This document shows, piece after piece, positions 7,588-16,946 of a stretch of 64,000 nt of DNA. Source of the stretch: Aminobacter sp. J41 (lineage in GTDB: Bacteria; Pseudomonadota; Alphaproteobacteria; Rhizobiales; Rhizobiaceae). The DNA lies in assembly GCF_000526635.1 (NCBI RefSeq), contig NZ_JAGL01000016.1:1-64000 (forward strand), written 5' to 3'. The first letter of the stretch is position 1. The number at the start of each line of letters is the position of its first letter. Position numbers and translations under genes: made by a program. The notes under the pieces are model-generated. The model searched no databases and was not told the DNA's origin. It saw only the letters and a program-made list of their open reading frames with translations.

Positions 7588-10358
7588 CGCTCACCGCCGA
7601 TTTCGTCATCGCCACTGCGGTCGCCTATGTCGGCCTCCTGTTCCTGGTGGCGTTCCTCGGCGACCGGCACACGCGCAACCGCCAGGGCGGGTTCCTGCGC
7701 TCGCCCTTCGTCTACACGCTGTCGATCTCCGTCTACTGCACCAGCTGGACGTTTTACGGCGCGGTCGGTACCGCCGCGCGCACCGGCCTTGAGTTCACGA
7801 CAATCTATCTGGGCCCCACGCTGGTCTTCATCGGCTGGTGGTTCATCCTGCGCCGGCTGGTGCGCATCAGCCATGACCAGCGCATCACCTCGATCGCCGA
7901 CCTTCTTTCGTCGCGCTTCGGCAAATCGAGCCCGCTCGGCGTGCTGGTGACGATCCTCGCTGTCATCGCCATCGCCCCCTACATCGCCCTGCAGCTCAAG
8001 GCGGTTACTTCGTCGATCCAGGCCATCGCGGGGTCGTCCGAATACGGCCACGGCAGCATCGAAGGCTGGGACGAAGTTGGCCTCGCCTTTGGTGTGGCCG
8101 CCGGCATGGCGCTGTTCACGATCCTGTTCGGCACGCGCAATGTCGACGCCAAGGAGCAGCACCACGGGGTCGTCGCGGCGATTGCGCTAGAGGCGGTCGT
8201 CAAGCTCACCGCGCTCATCGCCGTCGGCGTCTTTGTCCTCTATGCGGGCGGCGGGCTGGAAAACATCTTCACCCGCGCCGCCGAACAGGGGCTCAACATC
8301 CACGCCACCGAAACGTTCGGTGACCGCTGGATAGCCACCATGCTGCTGGCGGCTTCCGCAATCATCTGTCTGCCGCGCCAGTTCCAGGTCACGGTCGTCG
8401 AGAATTCTGACGAAAGCCACCTGCGCACCGCCAGCTGGGCGTTCCCAGCCTACATGCTGGCGATGAGCCTGTTCATCGTGCCGATCGCCCTCTATGGCCT
8501 GACAACGATGCCCGAGGGCTCCAACCCCGACATGTTTACGCTGACGCTGCCGCTGGCAGCCGGGCAGGAAGGGCTGGCGCTGTTTGCCTTCATCGGTGGC
8601 TTCTCGTCGGCGACGTCGATGATCATCCTTGAATCCATCGCCCTGTCGATCATGGTGTCCAACCATATCGTCGTGCCGGTGATGTTGCGCTTCAGCGCCG
8701 ACGACAGCCCCGGCGACGGGCTCGGCGTGCGCCGCCTGATCCTCAACGCGCGGCGGTTGTCGATCCTGCTGATCCTGTTCCTCGGCTTCAGTTATTTCTC
8801 GCTTACCCGCACGTCCGATGCGCTGGCGCCGATCGGCCTGATCTCGTTCGCCGGCGTCGCGCAGTTCCTGCCGGCCATCCTCGCCGCGCTGTTCTGGCGC
8901 GACGCGTCGACCAAGGCGGCAGTGGCGGGCGTGACGATCGGCTTCATTGTGTGGTTCTGGTCGAGCTTCCTGCCGTCCTTCGCCTCCTCGTCGCCGATGG
9001 TCGCCGAGATCATGCAGAACGGCCCCGCCGGCCTCACCTGGCTGCGCCCGCAAGCGTTGTTCGGCCTCGACCGGCTCGATCCCCTCGCACACGCGGTGTT
9101 CTGGAGCCTGTTCCTCAACACGACGGTGCTGATCGTCGGCTCGCTCATCACCAGCCAGTCGGCGCTGGAGCACGTGCAGGCAGCGATCTTCCTCAATGTC
9201 GCCCGTCATGGCTCCGGCGAGCCGAACCCGCTCCGCGGCTCGGCCACCGCGGACGACCTATTCCTCGTCGCGCGGCGCGTGCTTGGTCACCAGCGCGCTT
9301 TTGACCTTTTCCGGGAGGAAGCGCGACAGACGGGGACGGCCTGGACCAGCATCGAACCGAGCCCGAACTTCATCCACCGCCTCGAACGCGAGCTCGCAGG
9401 CTCGATTGGCGCGGCCTCCGCGCACGTGATGCTGTCCAAGGTGGTTTCCGGTGGTGTCATCTCGCTGGAAGAAGTGATGCAGATGGCCGACGAGACGCAG
9501 CAGGCGATCGAGCATTCGCAGGCGCTGGAACGCGCCTCTGCGCAGCTACGTGCCACCGCTGAAAAGCTCGAAGTCGCGAACCGGCAACTGCGGCTGGTCG
9601 ACCAGCAGAAGGACGAGTTCTTGAGTCAGGTGAGCCATGAGGTGCGCACGCCGATGACGGCGATCCGCGCCTTCTCGGAAATCCTGCTCTCGGAAGACGA
9701 ACTTGACCAGGCCGCCAGCCGGAAGTTCATTTCCACGATCCACAAGGAGAGCCTGCGCCTCACCTCGCTGCTCGACGAAATCCTCGACCTGTCGGCGCTG
9801 GAACGCGGCGAGCGGGTGTGGGAAAGCCGGCCGATCAATGCCGAAGAGACACTCGATCAGGCGATGCGCGTGTGCGACGCCCTCGCCCGCCAGAACCGGA
9901 CACGGATGGTGAGTGGCCCCCGCGCCAGTGTGGCCATCGTCTCGGCAGACGCCGACCGCCTCAGCCAGGTGCTGATCAACCTGATTTCCAATGCGATCAA
10001 GTACAACGACGCGGAGAATCCGGAGGTGGTGATCCGCTCCAGGATCGACGGCGAACAATACATCATCGAAGTGGCTGACAACGGATCCGGCATTCCGGAG
10101 GAGGAGCGCGGCCGCATCTTCGATAAGTTCTACCGCGGCCGAAATGGCGAGGCGACGTCCTACGCGGGTGCCGGCCTCGGCCTGCCGATCAGCCAGCAGA
10201 TCATTGCGCGCATGCGTGGCACGCTCGAACTGGTGCCGAAAACGACCGTCGGCGCATGTTTCCGCGCCACCCTGCCACTAGCAGAGCATGAGAAGCCATC
10301 AGAGCCGGAAGAGGAAGCGCGCAAGCCGGCTTCAGAGCGCCTGCGGACAAGCGCCTGA
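7584..10358 (+). CDS. Sodium/solute symporter-histidine kinase fusion (CbrA-like)
   Basis: A 924-residue fusion. Residues 1 to about 500 form an SSF (sodium/solute symporter) domain with about 13 hydrophobic helices, including SIADLLSSRFGKSSPLG and the Ser/Thr-rich FIGGFSSATSMII. A linker of about 130 residues leads to a predicted coiled coil (ERASAQLRATAEKLEVANRQ) and a HisKA domain with His685 (SQVSHEVRTPMTAIRAFSE). The HATPase domain has LINLISNAIKYND, ADNGSGIPEEE and GAGLGLPIS. The architecture matches CbrA of pseudomonads, which senses or transports small metabolites (histidine for CbrA) and controls carbon/nitrogen use. The substrate here cannot be read from sequence. It converges with hdaA. 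Confidence 0.92.
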   Translation: MTLTADFVIATAVAYVGLLFLVAFLGDRHTRNRQGGFLRSPFVYTLSISVYCTSWTFYGAVGTAARTGLEFTTIYLGPTLVFIGWWFILRRLVRISHDQRITSIADLLSSRFGKSSPLGVLVTILAVIAIAPYIALQLKAVTSSIQAIAGSSEYGHGSIEGWDEVGLAFGVAAGMALFTILFGTRNVDAKEQHHGVVAAIALEAVVKLTALIAVGVFVLYAGGGLENIFTRAAEQGLNIHATETFGDRWIATMLLAASAIICLPRQFQVTVVENSDESHLRTASWAFPAYMLAMSLFIVPIALYGLTTMPEGSNPDMFTLTLPLAAGQEGLALFAFIGGFSSATSMIILESIALSIMVSNHIVVPVMLRFSADDSPGDGLGVRRLILNARRLSILLILFLGFSYFSLTRTSDALAPIGLISFAGVAQFLPAILAALFWRDASTKAAVAGVTIGFIVWFWSSFLPSFASSSPMVAEIMQNGPAGLTWLRPQALFGLDRLDPLAHAVFWSLFLNTTVLIVGSLITSQSALEHVQAAIFLNVARHGSGEPNPLRGSATADDLFLVARRVLGHQRAFDLFREEARQTGTAWTSIEPSPNFIHRLERELAGSIGAASAHVMLSKVVSGGVISLEEVMQMADETQQAIEHSQALERASAQLRATAEKLEVANRQLRLVDQQKDEFLSQVSHEVRTPMTAIRAFSEILLSEDELDQAASRKFISTIHKESLRLTSLLDEILDLSALERGERVWESRPINAEETLDQAMRVCDALARQNRTRMVSGPRASVAIVSADADRLSQVLINLISNAIKYNDAENPEVVIRSRIDGEQYIIEVADNGSGIPEEERGRIFDKFYRGRNGEATSYAGAGLGLPISQQIIARMRGTLELVPKTTVGACFRATLPLAEHEKPSEPEEEARKPASERLRTSA

Positions 10359-10360
10359 AC

Positions 10361-11053
10361 CTAGACGTCGAGATTGGTCTGGCCGCCGTCCCACTGCGCG
10401 ACGATTTCGGCAGCCAGCGCACGGCTGACGCGGCACTTGCGCTCAAGCGCGACACGGTCGAGGCGGGCCACTGCTTCCATCGCGGCCGACAGCGATCGCT
10501 CGATGCGGCGGACGAGGAACTGAACGACATGCCGTTCGACCTCTACCTGCCGGTCTGCAAAAAGCTTCGTCACCACCGCCATCATCAGCATGTCGTCCGG
10601 CTCGTGGATCTCCACGGTCGTCACCGCCTTCAGGCGGGAGGCAAGGTCCGGCAGCCTGACGCCCCAGGCCTGTGGAAAGCGGCGCGAGACGATCAGCAGA
10701 CTGGTCCCGTTCTGTCGGACAGCATTGATCAGGTGGAACATCCCGACCTCATCGAGCGGGGCGCTGTCGAGGTCGTCGACCAGCACCGGTCCCCGCTCGG
10801 CAGCCTCGACGCCCTCCTCGCCGATCCGGTCGGGGCTGATGGCCTGCGCTCCCGAGACCTCGCGCCAAATGGCGGCAAGGTGCGTCTTGCCTGATCCGGG
10901 CGGCCCGGCAAGCACGACGACGGGCGCTGGCCAGTCGGGCCAGCGGTCAATCAGAGCGACAGCCTGTTCGTTCGATGGCCCCACCACGAGGTCATCGCGA
11001 TTGTGTGCGGCGTCCAGAACGAGATCCAGAGGAAGTTGTAATGGCTTTTGCAC
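10361..11053 (-). CDS. hdaA: DnaA regulatory inactivator HdaA
   Basis: A 230-residue DnaA-like AAA+ protein lacking the DnaA DNA-binding domain. The N-terminal QLPLDL is a beta-clamp-binding motif. Walker A is VLAGPPGSGKTHL, and Walker B is the short PVLVDDLD. In alphaproteobacteria such as Caulobacter, HdaA loaded on the sliding clamp triggers ATP hydrolysis by DnaA and so prevents re-initiation of replication. The start is GTG at 11053. It is the third gene after the CDP-alcohol phosphotransferase and the AI-2E-type permease, with a 13-base gap to the permease stop. Confidence 0.88.
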   Translation of the reverse strand: MQKPLQLPLDLVLDAAHNRDDLVVGPSNEQAVALIDRWPDWPAPVVVLAGPPGSGKTHLAAIWREVSGAQAISPDRIGEEGVEAAERGPVLVDDLDSAPLDEVGMFHLINAVRQNGTSLLIVSRRFPQAWGVRLPDLASRLKAVTTVEIHEPDDMLMMAVVTKLFADRQVEVERHVVQFLVRRIERSLSAAMEAVARLDRVALERKCRVSRALAAEIVAQWDGGQTNLDV

Positions 11054-11066
11054 GACAAGTTGGCTC

Positions 11067-12197
11067 TTAGTTTTCGCGCGCCACGCCGTGACCGCGATAC
11101 ATGGGCGATTCCAGGTAGCGCCTTAGCATGAAACGAACGATCACACCGACCGCAGCCGCGGCTGGTACCGCTATCAACAGGCCCACGAAGCCAAAAAGTG
11201 CACCGAAGGCCACCAGCGCGAACATCAGCCAGACCGGGTGAAGGCCAACACTCTTTCCGACCAGGTTGGGCTGCAGGATGTTACCCTCGAAGAACTGGCC
11301 CGCAAAGAAGACCACGGCGACCGCCACGATCCACTGCCACTCCGGCCAGAACTGCACGGCGGCGACGCCGAGCGACAGCACCAGGCCGATGAGAGAGCCC
11401 ACATACGGAATGAAACTGATAAGGCCGGCAAACAGTCCGATCAGCAGGCCGAAGTTGAGGCCAACCAGTGTCAGCCCGAGCGCATAGAAGGCACCCAAGA
11501 TGAGGCAGACGGTGCCCTGCCCGCGCACGAAGCCTGCGACCGCCGTGTCGATCTCGAGGGCCAACTCGCGCACAGTGTGCAGGTGATCGCGCGGCACCCA
11601 GCTATCGACGCGAGCCACCATCTTGTCCCAGTCGATCAGCATGTAGAAGGCAACAACCGGCGTGATCACGAACAAGCCGGCAATGTCGATCAGCGTCTTG
11701 CCGGAGCTCCAGATCGAGCCGAACAGCGTGCTGACAAAGCCCGTGCCCTGGTTGAGTAAAGAGTTGATGCCATCGCGCAGCGATGCCGGGTTTACCCCGA
11801 GGCGCTCGCTCAGCCACTCCGCGTCGAAGCTGGTCACCAGTGTCTGGAGGCTGGACAGATACTCCGGCAGCTTGGCGAGGAAGTCGGTGAGCTGGGTGAC
11901 GAGGATCGGAATGACCAGCATCAGCCCCAGCACCAGCAGGATCAGGAACATCACCAGGATAACGATCGCCGAGGCGATGCGCGACAAGCCCCAGCGCTCC
12001 AGCCGGTCCGCCACCGGGTCGAGGAAGTAGGCCAGGATCATGCCGGCGAAGAACGGCAGCAGGACTGACGAGAAGATGTATAGAAAGCCGATGAAGATCG
12101 TTGCAGCGACCAGCCAGAAGATGACCTGACGGCGCCAGGCCGACGCCACCATTGCTTCCGCCATCTGGTTTTCGATGTCACCGTTGCGATTGTTCAT
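11067..12197 (-). CDS. AI-2E family (PerM-like) membrane transporter
   Basis: A 376-residue protein with about eight hydrophobic segments. It has a central soluble stretch (about 105-190) and the family-typical GLISFIPYVGSLIGLVLSL and NLVGKSVGLHPVWLMFAL. Members include the AI-2 exporter TqsA and other permeases; the substrate is not predictable from sequence. Its start overlaps the end of the upstream CDP-alcohol phosphotransferase gene by 20 bases and hdaA follows, so the three form an operon. Confidence 0.9.
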   Translation of the reverse strand: MNNRNGDIENQMAEAMVASAWRRQVIFWLVAATIFIGFLYIFSSVLLPFFAGMILAYFLDPVADRLERWGLSRIASAIVILVMFLILLVLGLMLVIPILVTQLTDFLAKLPEYLSSLQTLVTSFDAEWLSERLGVNPASLRDGINSLLNQGTGFVSTLFGSIWSSGKTLIDIAGLFVITPVVAFYMLIDWDKMVARVDSWVPRDHLHTVRELALEIDTAVAGFVRGQGTVCLILGAFYALGLTLVGLNFGLLIGLFAGLISFIPYVGSLIGLVLSLGVAAVQFWPEWQWIVAVAVVFFAGQFFEGNILQPNLVGKSVGLHPVWLMFALVAFGALFGFVGLLIAVPAAAAVGVIVRFMLRRYLESPMYRGHGVAREN

Positions 12198-12726
12198 GGT
12201 GACCCATGTGCCTCAGCCATTGCACGAGATAGGCCGCTGCGGAAGCGACGGTCAAGAGGCCGCAGACAATGACAAGGCCGAGGCGCAGTGGGCCAAAGGC
12301 GGTTTCGAAGCCAAGCTCAGCCAGCACCACGATCGCCAGTACGATCTGGGCAGCGGTGTTTGCCTTGGAAACCATCAGCGGCTTCACGTCGACGGGCTGG
12401 CCCATGACGCTGGACAGCAGCACGGCGGCGATGATCAGCGCATCGCGCGAGACGACCACGATGACGAACCACAGCGGCAGCTCCTTCATCAGGCCGAGGG
12501 CAAGGAAGACAGTCACCAGCAGGATCTTGTCGGCCATCGGGTCGAGATAGGCGCCAAGTTCGGTGCGCTGGTTGAAGTGCCGCGCGACGAAGCCATCGAT
12601 TGCATCAGATAGGCCGGCGGTGACGAAAAAGATCAACGCCCAGACGACGTTGTCGCTGGCCAGCGCCCAGACCACCGCCGGCACCAGCAGGAAACGAAAC
12701 ACCGTGATCAGATTGGCTATGGTCAA
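12178..12726 (-). CDS. CDP-alcohol phosphatidyltransferase family protein
   Basis: A membrane enzyme of the CDP-alcohol phosphotransferase superfamily, with the full catalytic signature in DAIDGFVARHFNQRTELG followed by AYLDPMADK (pattern DGxxAR, G, D, D). This domain exchanges CMP of a CDP-activated lipid for an alcohol. It has about five membrane helices. pgsA and pssA are found elsewhere in the window, so this copy has another or an overlapping role. I start it at TTG 12726 (protein begins TIANLITVFRFLL, 182 residues) because the upstream extension to GTG 12840 looks non-homologous; the start is uncertain. Confidence 0.8.
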   Translation of the reverse strand: MTIANLITVFRFLLVPAVVWALASDNVVWALIFFVTAGLSDAIDGFVARHFNQRTELGAYLDPMADKILLVTVFLALGLMKELPLWFVIVVVSRDALIIAAVLLSSVMGQPVDVKPLMVSKANTAAQIVLAIVVLAELGFETAFGPLRLGLVIVCGLLTVASAAAYLVQWLRHMGHHEQSQR

Positions 12727-12919
12727 ACTGGCAACTGGCTCCTCGCGCGGCGGGGTCGCGATGGCATATACATGAGGTGGTAGCCAATATGGATCAAGTG
12801 CGGCCCACGGTGGCCGCTTTCCACGGCTTTCACCCGCCACGCGACACAGCCGACGCTTGCGGCAGCGGGTGGATCATGCGAAGAGCCCGCATCGGCAATA
12901 CCATCAAGGTGGACGCGCC
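12727..12919. promoter_or_regulatory. Divergent promoter region of CDP-alcohol transferase and purM
   Basis: The genes on either side point away from each other, so promoters for both must lie here. The region is GC-rich and I could not single out convincing -35/-10 elements. If the upstream GTG of the CDP-alcohol phosphotransferase (12840) were used, the gap would shrink to about 80 bases. Confidence 0.4.
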
Positions 12920-13984
12920 ATGAGCGACGAGAATAACGGCCTCACCTACAGCCAGGCAGGCGTCGACATCGACGCAGGAAACGAGCTGGTCGAGAAGATC
13001 AAGCCAATGGTCCGGTCGACGAGACGGCCGGGTGCGGATGGCGAAATCGGCGGATTCGGCGGCCTGTTCGACCTGCGGGCAGCAGGTTTCAACGATCCGG
13101 TTCTCGTGGCTGCGAATGATGGCGTCGGCACCAAGCTGAAAGTGGCGATCGAGGCCAACAAGCACGACACCGTCGGCATCGACCTCGTCGCCATGTGCGT
13201 CAACGACCTCGTCGTCCAGGGCGCAGAGCCGCTGTTCTTTCTCGACTATTTTGCGACCGGCAAGCTCGACCCCGAGCAGGGCGCATCGATCGTCGGCGGC
13301 ATCGCGGAAGGCTGCCGCCAGGCTGGTTGCGCGCTGATCGGCGGCGAGACGGCCGAAATGCCGGGTATGTACTCGGAAGGCGACTATGACCTCGCCGGCT
13401 TCGCGGTGGGCGCGGCAGAGCGCGGCGCACTGCTGCCGACCAACGACATCGTCGAGGGCGACGTGCTGCTCGGCCTCGCCTCCTCGGGGGTCCACTCGAA
13501 CGGCTTCTCGCTCGTGCGCCGCATCGTCGAGCGCTCCGGCCTTTCGTGGAACGACCCTGCCCCGTTCGACAAGCACAAGACGCTCGGCGAGGCGCTGCTG
13601 ACGCCGACGCGCATCTATGTGAAGTCGATCCTGCAGGCGATCCGCTCGACCCACGGTATCAAGGCGCTGGCGCACATCACCGGCGGCGGCTTCCCCGAAA
13701 ACATGCCTCGCGTGCTGCCGAAGGACTATGCCGCGGAACTCGATCTCGAGGCAATCAGTGTCCCGAAGGTGTTCTCCTGGCTTGCCAGCACCGGCGGTGT
13801 CGCGCACCATGAGATGATGCGCACGTTCAACTGCGGCATCGGCATGGTTCTCGTCGTGGCAGCCGGCCAGGCGGCACAGGTTGCCGCCGTGCTGACGCAG
13901 GCCGGCGAGACCGTCACGACCATCGGCCGGATCCTTCCGCGCCGTGATGCCGGCGTCGTCTACCGGGGAGAAATCGGGCTTTGA
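12920..13984 (+). CDS. purM: Phosphoribosylformylglycinamidine cyclo-ligase
   Basis: A 354-residue PurM, which closes the imidazole ring of aminoimidazole ribotide using ATP in de novo purine synthesis. Visible family features are the N-terminal [15 protein letters not shown], the glycine-rich [42 protein letters not shown] and [15 protein letters not shown]. The start at 12920 gives the typical [16 protein letters not shown] beginning. purN follows with a four-base overlap, as in most proteobacteria. Confidence 0.97.
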   Translation: MSDENNGLTYSQAGVDIDAGNELVEKIKPMVRSTRRPGADGEIGGFGGLFDLRAAGFNDPVLVAANDGVGTKLKVAIEANKHDTVGIDLVAMCVNDLVVQGAEPLFFLDYFATGKLDPEQGASIVGGIAEGCRQAGCALIGGETAEMPGMYSEGDYDLAGFAVGAAERGALLPTNDIVEGDVLLGLASSGVHSNGFSLVRRIVERSGLSWNDPAPFDKHKTLGEALLTPTRIYVKSILQAIRSTHGIKALAHITGGGFPENMPRVLPKDYAAELDLEAISVPKVFSWLASTGGVAHHEMMRTFNCGIGMVLVVAAGQAAQVAAVLTQAGETVTTIGRILPRRDAGVVYRGEIGL

Positions 13985-14679
13985 CCACGCAGAAAAAACG
14001 CGTTGCGGTTCTCATTTCAGGGCGCGGCTCCAACATGCTGGCCCTGCTCGAGGCTGCAGGCGATCCGAACTACCCGGCGGAGATCGTCGGCGTGATTTCG
14101 GATAATCCGGACGCAAAGGGGCTCGCCATCGCGTCCGCGCATGGCATTTCGACGGCTGCCTTCCCGCGCCGCGACTATCCAAGCAAGGAAGCGCACGACG
14201 CGGCGATTGACGCTGAGCTCGAGCGCCTTGAGGCGGACATTGTCTGCCTCGCCGGATACATGCGGCTGCTCACGCCGGGCTTTGCGCGCAAGTGGGCAGG
14301 CAAGATGGTGAACATCCATCCGTCGCTGCTGCCGCTATTCAAGGGCCTCGACACGCACAACCGCGCCATCGAGAGCGGCATGCGCGTGCATGGCTGCTCG
14401 ATCCACTTCGTCACGCCCGAGCTGGATGACGGCCCGGTGATCGCGCAGGCAGTCGTCCCAATCCTGCCGACCGACAACGCGGACAGCCTCGCGGCGCGCG
14501 TGCTGACCGTCGAGCACAAGCTCTATCCGCTGGCCGTGAGGCTGCTTGCTCTCGGCAAGGCGCGGATGGAGAACGACAAGGCGGTCCTGACGGGCGTTGC
14601 GGCCGAAGGCGCGCTGATGTCTCCGGGTTCAGCCCCGGACGACGTCGACATCGAAAGCCTAGCGCGGATGACGCCGTAA
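13981..14679 (+). CDS. purN: Phosphoribosylglycinamide formyltransferase
   Basis: A 232-residue PurN, transferring a formyl group from 10-formyltetrahydrofolate to GAR. Motifs are [16 protein letters not shown] for phosphate binding, the catalytic Asn/His region [20 protein letters not shown], and the Asp in [15 protein letters not shown]. It begins with TTG at 13981 overlapping the purM stop (TTGA), so translation is coupled. A strong intrinsic terminator follows the stop codon. Confidence 0.97.
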   Translation: MTTQKKRVAVLISGRGSNMLALLEAAGDPNYPAEIVGVISDNPDAKGLAIASAHGISTAAFPRRDYPSKEAHDAAIDAELERLEADIVCLAGYMRLLTPGFARKWAGKMVNIHPSLLPLFKGLDTHNRAIESGMRVHGCSIHFVTPELDDGPVIAQAVVPILPTDNADSLAARVLTVEHKLYPLAVRLLALGKARMENDKAVLTGVAAEGALMSPGSAPDDVDIESLARMTP

Positions 14680-14685
14680 AGTTTC

Positions 14686-14715
14686 AAAGGAGCGGTCCCC
14701 GGACTGCTCCTTTTT
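14686..14715. terminator. Intrinsic terminator between purN and the oxidoreductase gene
   Basis: The stem AAAGGAGC (14686-14693) pairs with GCTCCTTT (14706-14713), with further pairing inside, and a T-run follows at 14711-14715. The stop codons of purN and of the convergent molybdopterin oxidoreductase lie on either side. The A-run on the other face of the stem means it could serve both directions. Confidence 0.9.
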
Positions 14716-14719
14716 CGTT

Positions 14720-16876
14720 TCAGCCGCTCACAAGGCTGATGGCCGGTTCTTCCAGCTCGGCCGCCACATCCAGCGCACGCACCCAGACCCGGTTGTCGTG
14801 GAAGGCCGCACCGCCACAAGGTGCAGCCGCATCCGCGCCGGTAAGCACGTTGATACCCTCCCCGCGCTCGTGGGCCGAGTTCGGCCAGATGCCTTCCGCA
14901 ATCACGACGCCGCGCTTGACGCCGTCGAACAGCTTCGCATGCAGCACGACTTCTCCGCGCGTGTTGCCGATCTCGACGCGCGCGCCGTCGGCAATACGGA
15001 GCCGGGCCGCGTCCTCCGGGTGAAGCATCAGCTCGGGGCGCCCTTCCCGCTTGAAGGAGCCGGGCGTCTCGGTGAAGGTCGAGTTGAGGAAGGTGCGCGC
15101 TGGCGACGTCGCCAGCCGGAACGGATGCTCCTCGTCGGCAACCTCGATCAGGTCGACATGGTCCGGGAACTCCGGCAGCGCCTTAAATGGCCCCTGAAGG
15201 CCGATCGAGCGCGGCGGCGTGTTCGGAACCGCGGTGCTCTCCCACTGCGGGCGGAAGCGGAACTTTCCATCGGGATGGCCGAAGCCGTTGATGTAGTGCG
15301 CTGTCTCGAATTCCGGCTGGACGTCGACCCAACGGTTTTCCTTCAGCGACTCGTAGGTGCCGTAGTTGTGGCGCCCGAGAATGCGGTCGATGTGCTCGCG
15401 CTCGGTGAGGCCGAAGCCCGGCTGATCGGCGACGCCAAGGCGCTTCGCCAGTTCCTCGATGACATAGAGGTTCGTGCGCGGGCCTTCCGGCGGATCGATC
15501 AGCTTGGGCCCAAGCACAATGTACTGGTGGCCACCGCCCTTGTAGATGTCGTCGTGCTCCAGGAACATCGTGGCCGGCAGGACGACATCAGCGAGCTTCG
15601 CCGTGTCGGTTATGAACTGTTCGTGCACGCAGGTGAAGAGGTCGTCGCGGAGAAAACCCTGTTTCACCAGCCGCTGCTCGGGGCAGACATTGGCGGGATT
15701 GGTGTTCTGGATGAGCAATGCCGTCACCGGGGGCCCGCCATGCAGTGCCTCGGAATCGCCGGTGAGCACCCGGCCGATCTGCGACTGGTCGAGATGGCGG
15801 ACGCGCGGGTCCTTCATCTTGATACCCTCGACCGTCGACAGGTCGAGGCGGTAGATCGCGCCGTTATTGTGGAAGGCGCCGCCGCCCTCGTACTGCCAGC
15901 AGCCGGTGACCGCGGCGATTGAAGCCGCCGCATGCATGTTCACCGCGCCGTTACGCTGGCGGGCAAAGCCATAGCCAAGACGGAAGAAGGTGCGCTTGGT
16001 CGTTCCGACGAGACGGGCAAAATCTTCGATCTCCTGGACCGACAGGCCGGTTATCGCCGACGCCCATTCCGGGGTGCGGGTGCGCAGATGTGCTTCCAGC
16101 CCACGCGGATCGTCGGTGTACTTTTCGAGATACTCCCAGTCGGCGTAGCCATCGCGGAAGAGCACATGCATTACTGCGCAAGCGAGCGCGCCGTCGGTGC
16201 CGGGCTTCAAGATCAGGCCCATGTCGGCCTGCTTCATCGTGGCGTTGTCGTAGATGTCGATGACGACAATCTTCGCGCCACGTTCCTTGCGGGCGCGGAT
16301 GGCATGGGTCATCACGTTGACCTGGGTCGCCACCGCATTGGTGCCCCAGATGACGACGCAGTCCGACTTTGCCATCTCGCGCGGATCAGGGCCAGCAAGC
16401 CGACCCGTGCCCATCACGTAGCCGGTCCAGGCGAGGTTGGTGCAGATCGTGCTGAAGAAGCCTGAATACTTCTTCGCGTGCCGCAGCCGATTGATCGAAT
16501 CGCGCTGCACGAGGCCCATCGTGCCGGCGTAGTAGTAGGGCCAGACGGTTTCGGAGCCGTAGCGAGCCTCCGCCTCGAGAAACTTCTCGGCAACGAGGTC
16601 GAGTGCGGCTTCCCAGCTCGCTTCCTTCCAGTTGCCCTCGCCCTTGGCGCCGGCGCGGATCAGCGGCTTCAGCAGCCGGTCGGGATGATGAACCCGCTCG
16701 GCATAGCGCGCGACCTTGGCGCAGATGACGCCGGCCGTGTAGTCGTTGCCCTTGGCGCCATGGATGCGACCGATGGTGCGCTTGTCGATGATCTCGACGT
16801 CGAGCGCACAGGTCGAAGGGCAGTCATGCGGGCACGCAGAGTGCCCGACGCGGATCTCGGAGGCTATGTTCATCAT
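14720..16876 (-). CDS. Molybdopterin-dependent oxidoreductase with 4Fe-4S site
   Basis: A 718-residue member of the DMSO-reductase superfamily. The N-terminal ACPHDCPSTCAL plus GVICAKVARYAERVHHPDRL supplies four cysteines for one 4Fe-4S cluster. VIWGTNAVATQVN, LKPGTDGALACAVMH and the C-terminal molydopterin-binding domain (LMLHPEDAARLRIADGARV, VIAEGIWPN) follow. There is no Tat motif, so the enzyme is probably cytoplasmic. The residue at the usual metal-ligand position (GTGRLAGPDP region) does not identify the substrate. It is monocistronic, converging with purN and divergent from rlmJ. moaD and moaE, needed for its cofactor, are also in this window. Confidence 0.9.
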   Translation of the reverse strand: MMNIASEIRVGHSACPHDCPSTCALDVEIIDKRTIGRIHGAKGNDYTAGVICAKVARYAERVHHPDRLLKPLIRAGAKGEGNWKEASWEAALDLVAEKFLEAEARYGSETVWPYYYAGTMGLVQRDSINRLRHAKKYSGFFSTICTNLAWTGYVMGTGRLAGPDPREMAKSDCVVIWGTNAVATQVNVMTHAIRARKERGAKIVVIDIYDNATMKQADMGLILKPGTDGALACAVMHVLFRDGYADWEYLEKYTDDPRGLEAHLRTRTPEWASAITGLSVQEIEDFARLVGTTKRTFFRLGYGFARQRNGAVNMHAAASIAAVTGCWQYEGGGAFHNNGAIYRLDLSTVEGIKMKDPRVRHLDQSQIGRVLTGDSEALHGGPPVTALLIQNTNPANVCPEQRLVKQGFLRDDLFTCVHEQFITDTAKLADVVLPATMFLEHDDIYKGGGHQYIVLGPKLIDPPEGPRTNLYVIEELAKRLGVADQPGFGLTEREHIDRILGRHNYGTYESLKENRWVDVQPEFETAHYINGFGHPDGKFRFRPQWESTAVPNTPPRSIGLQGPFKALPEFPDHVDLIEVADEEHPFRLATSPARTFLNSTFTETPGSFKREGRPELMLHPEDAARLRIADGARVEIGNTRGEVVLHAKLFDGVKRGVVIAEGIWPNSAHERGEGINVLTGADAAAPCGGAAFHDNRVWVRALDVAAELEEPAISLVSG

Positions 16877-16946
16877 TGCAAACTAGCGGAATTCGCGGCC
16901 ACGGAGTAGAGCCAGTCTTGCTCAATCAGGTTTGCACGGAGAGACG

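Noticed and set aside
8187-9209. 340-codon minus-strand frame opposite the symporter-kinase
   Set aside because: Antisense shadow of the SSF domain; low-complexity charged protein without motifs.
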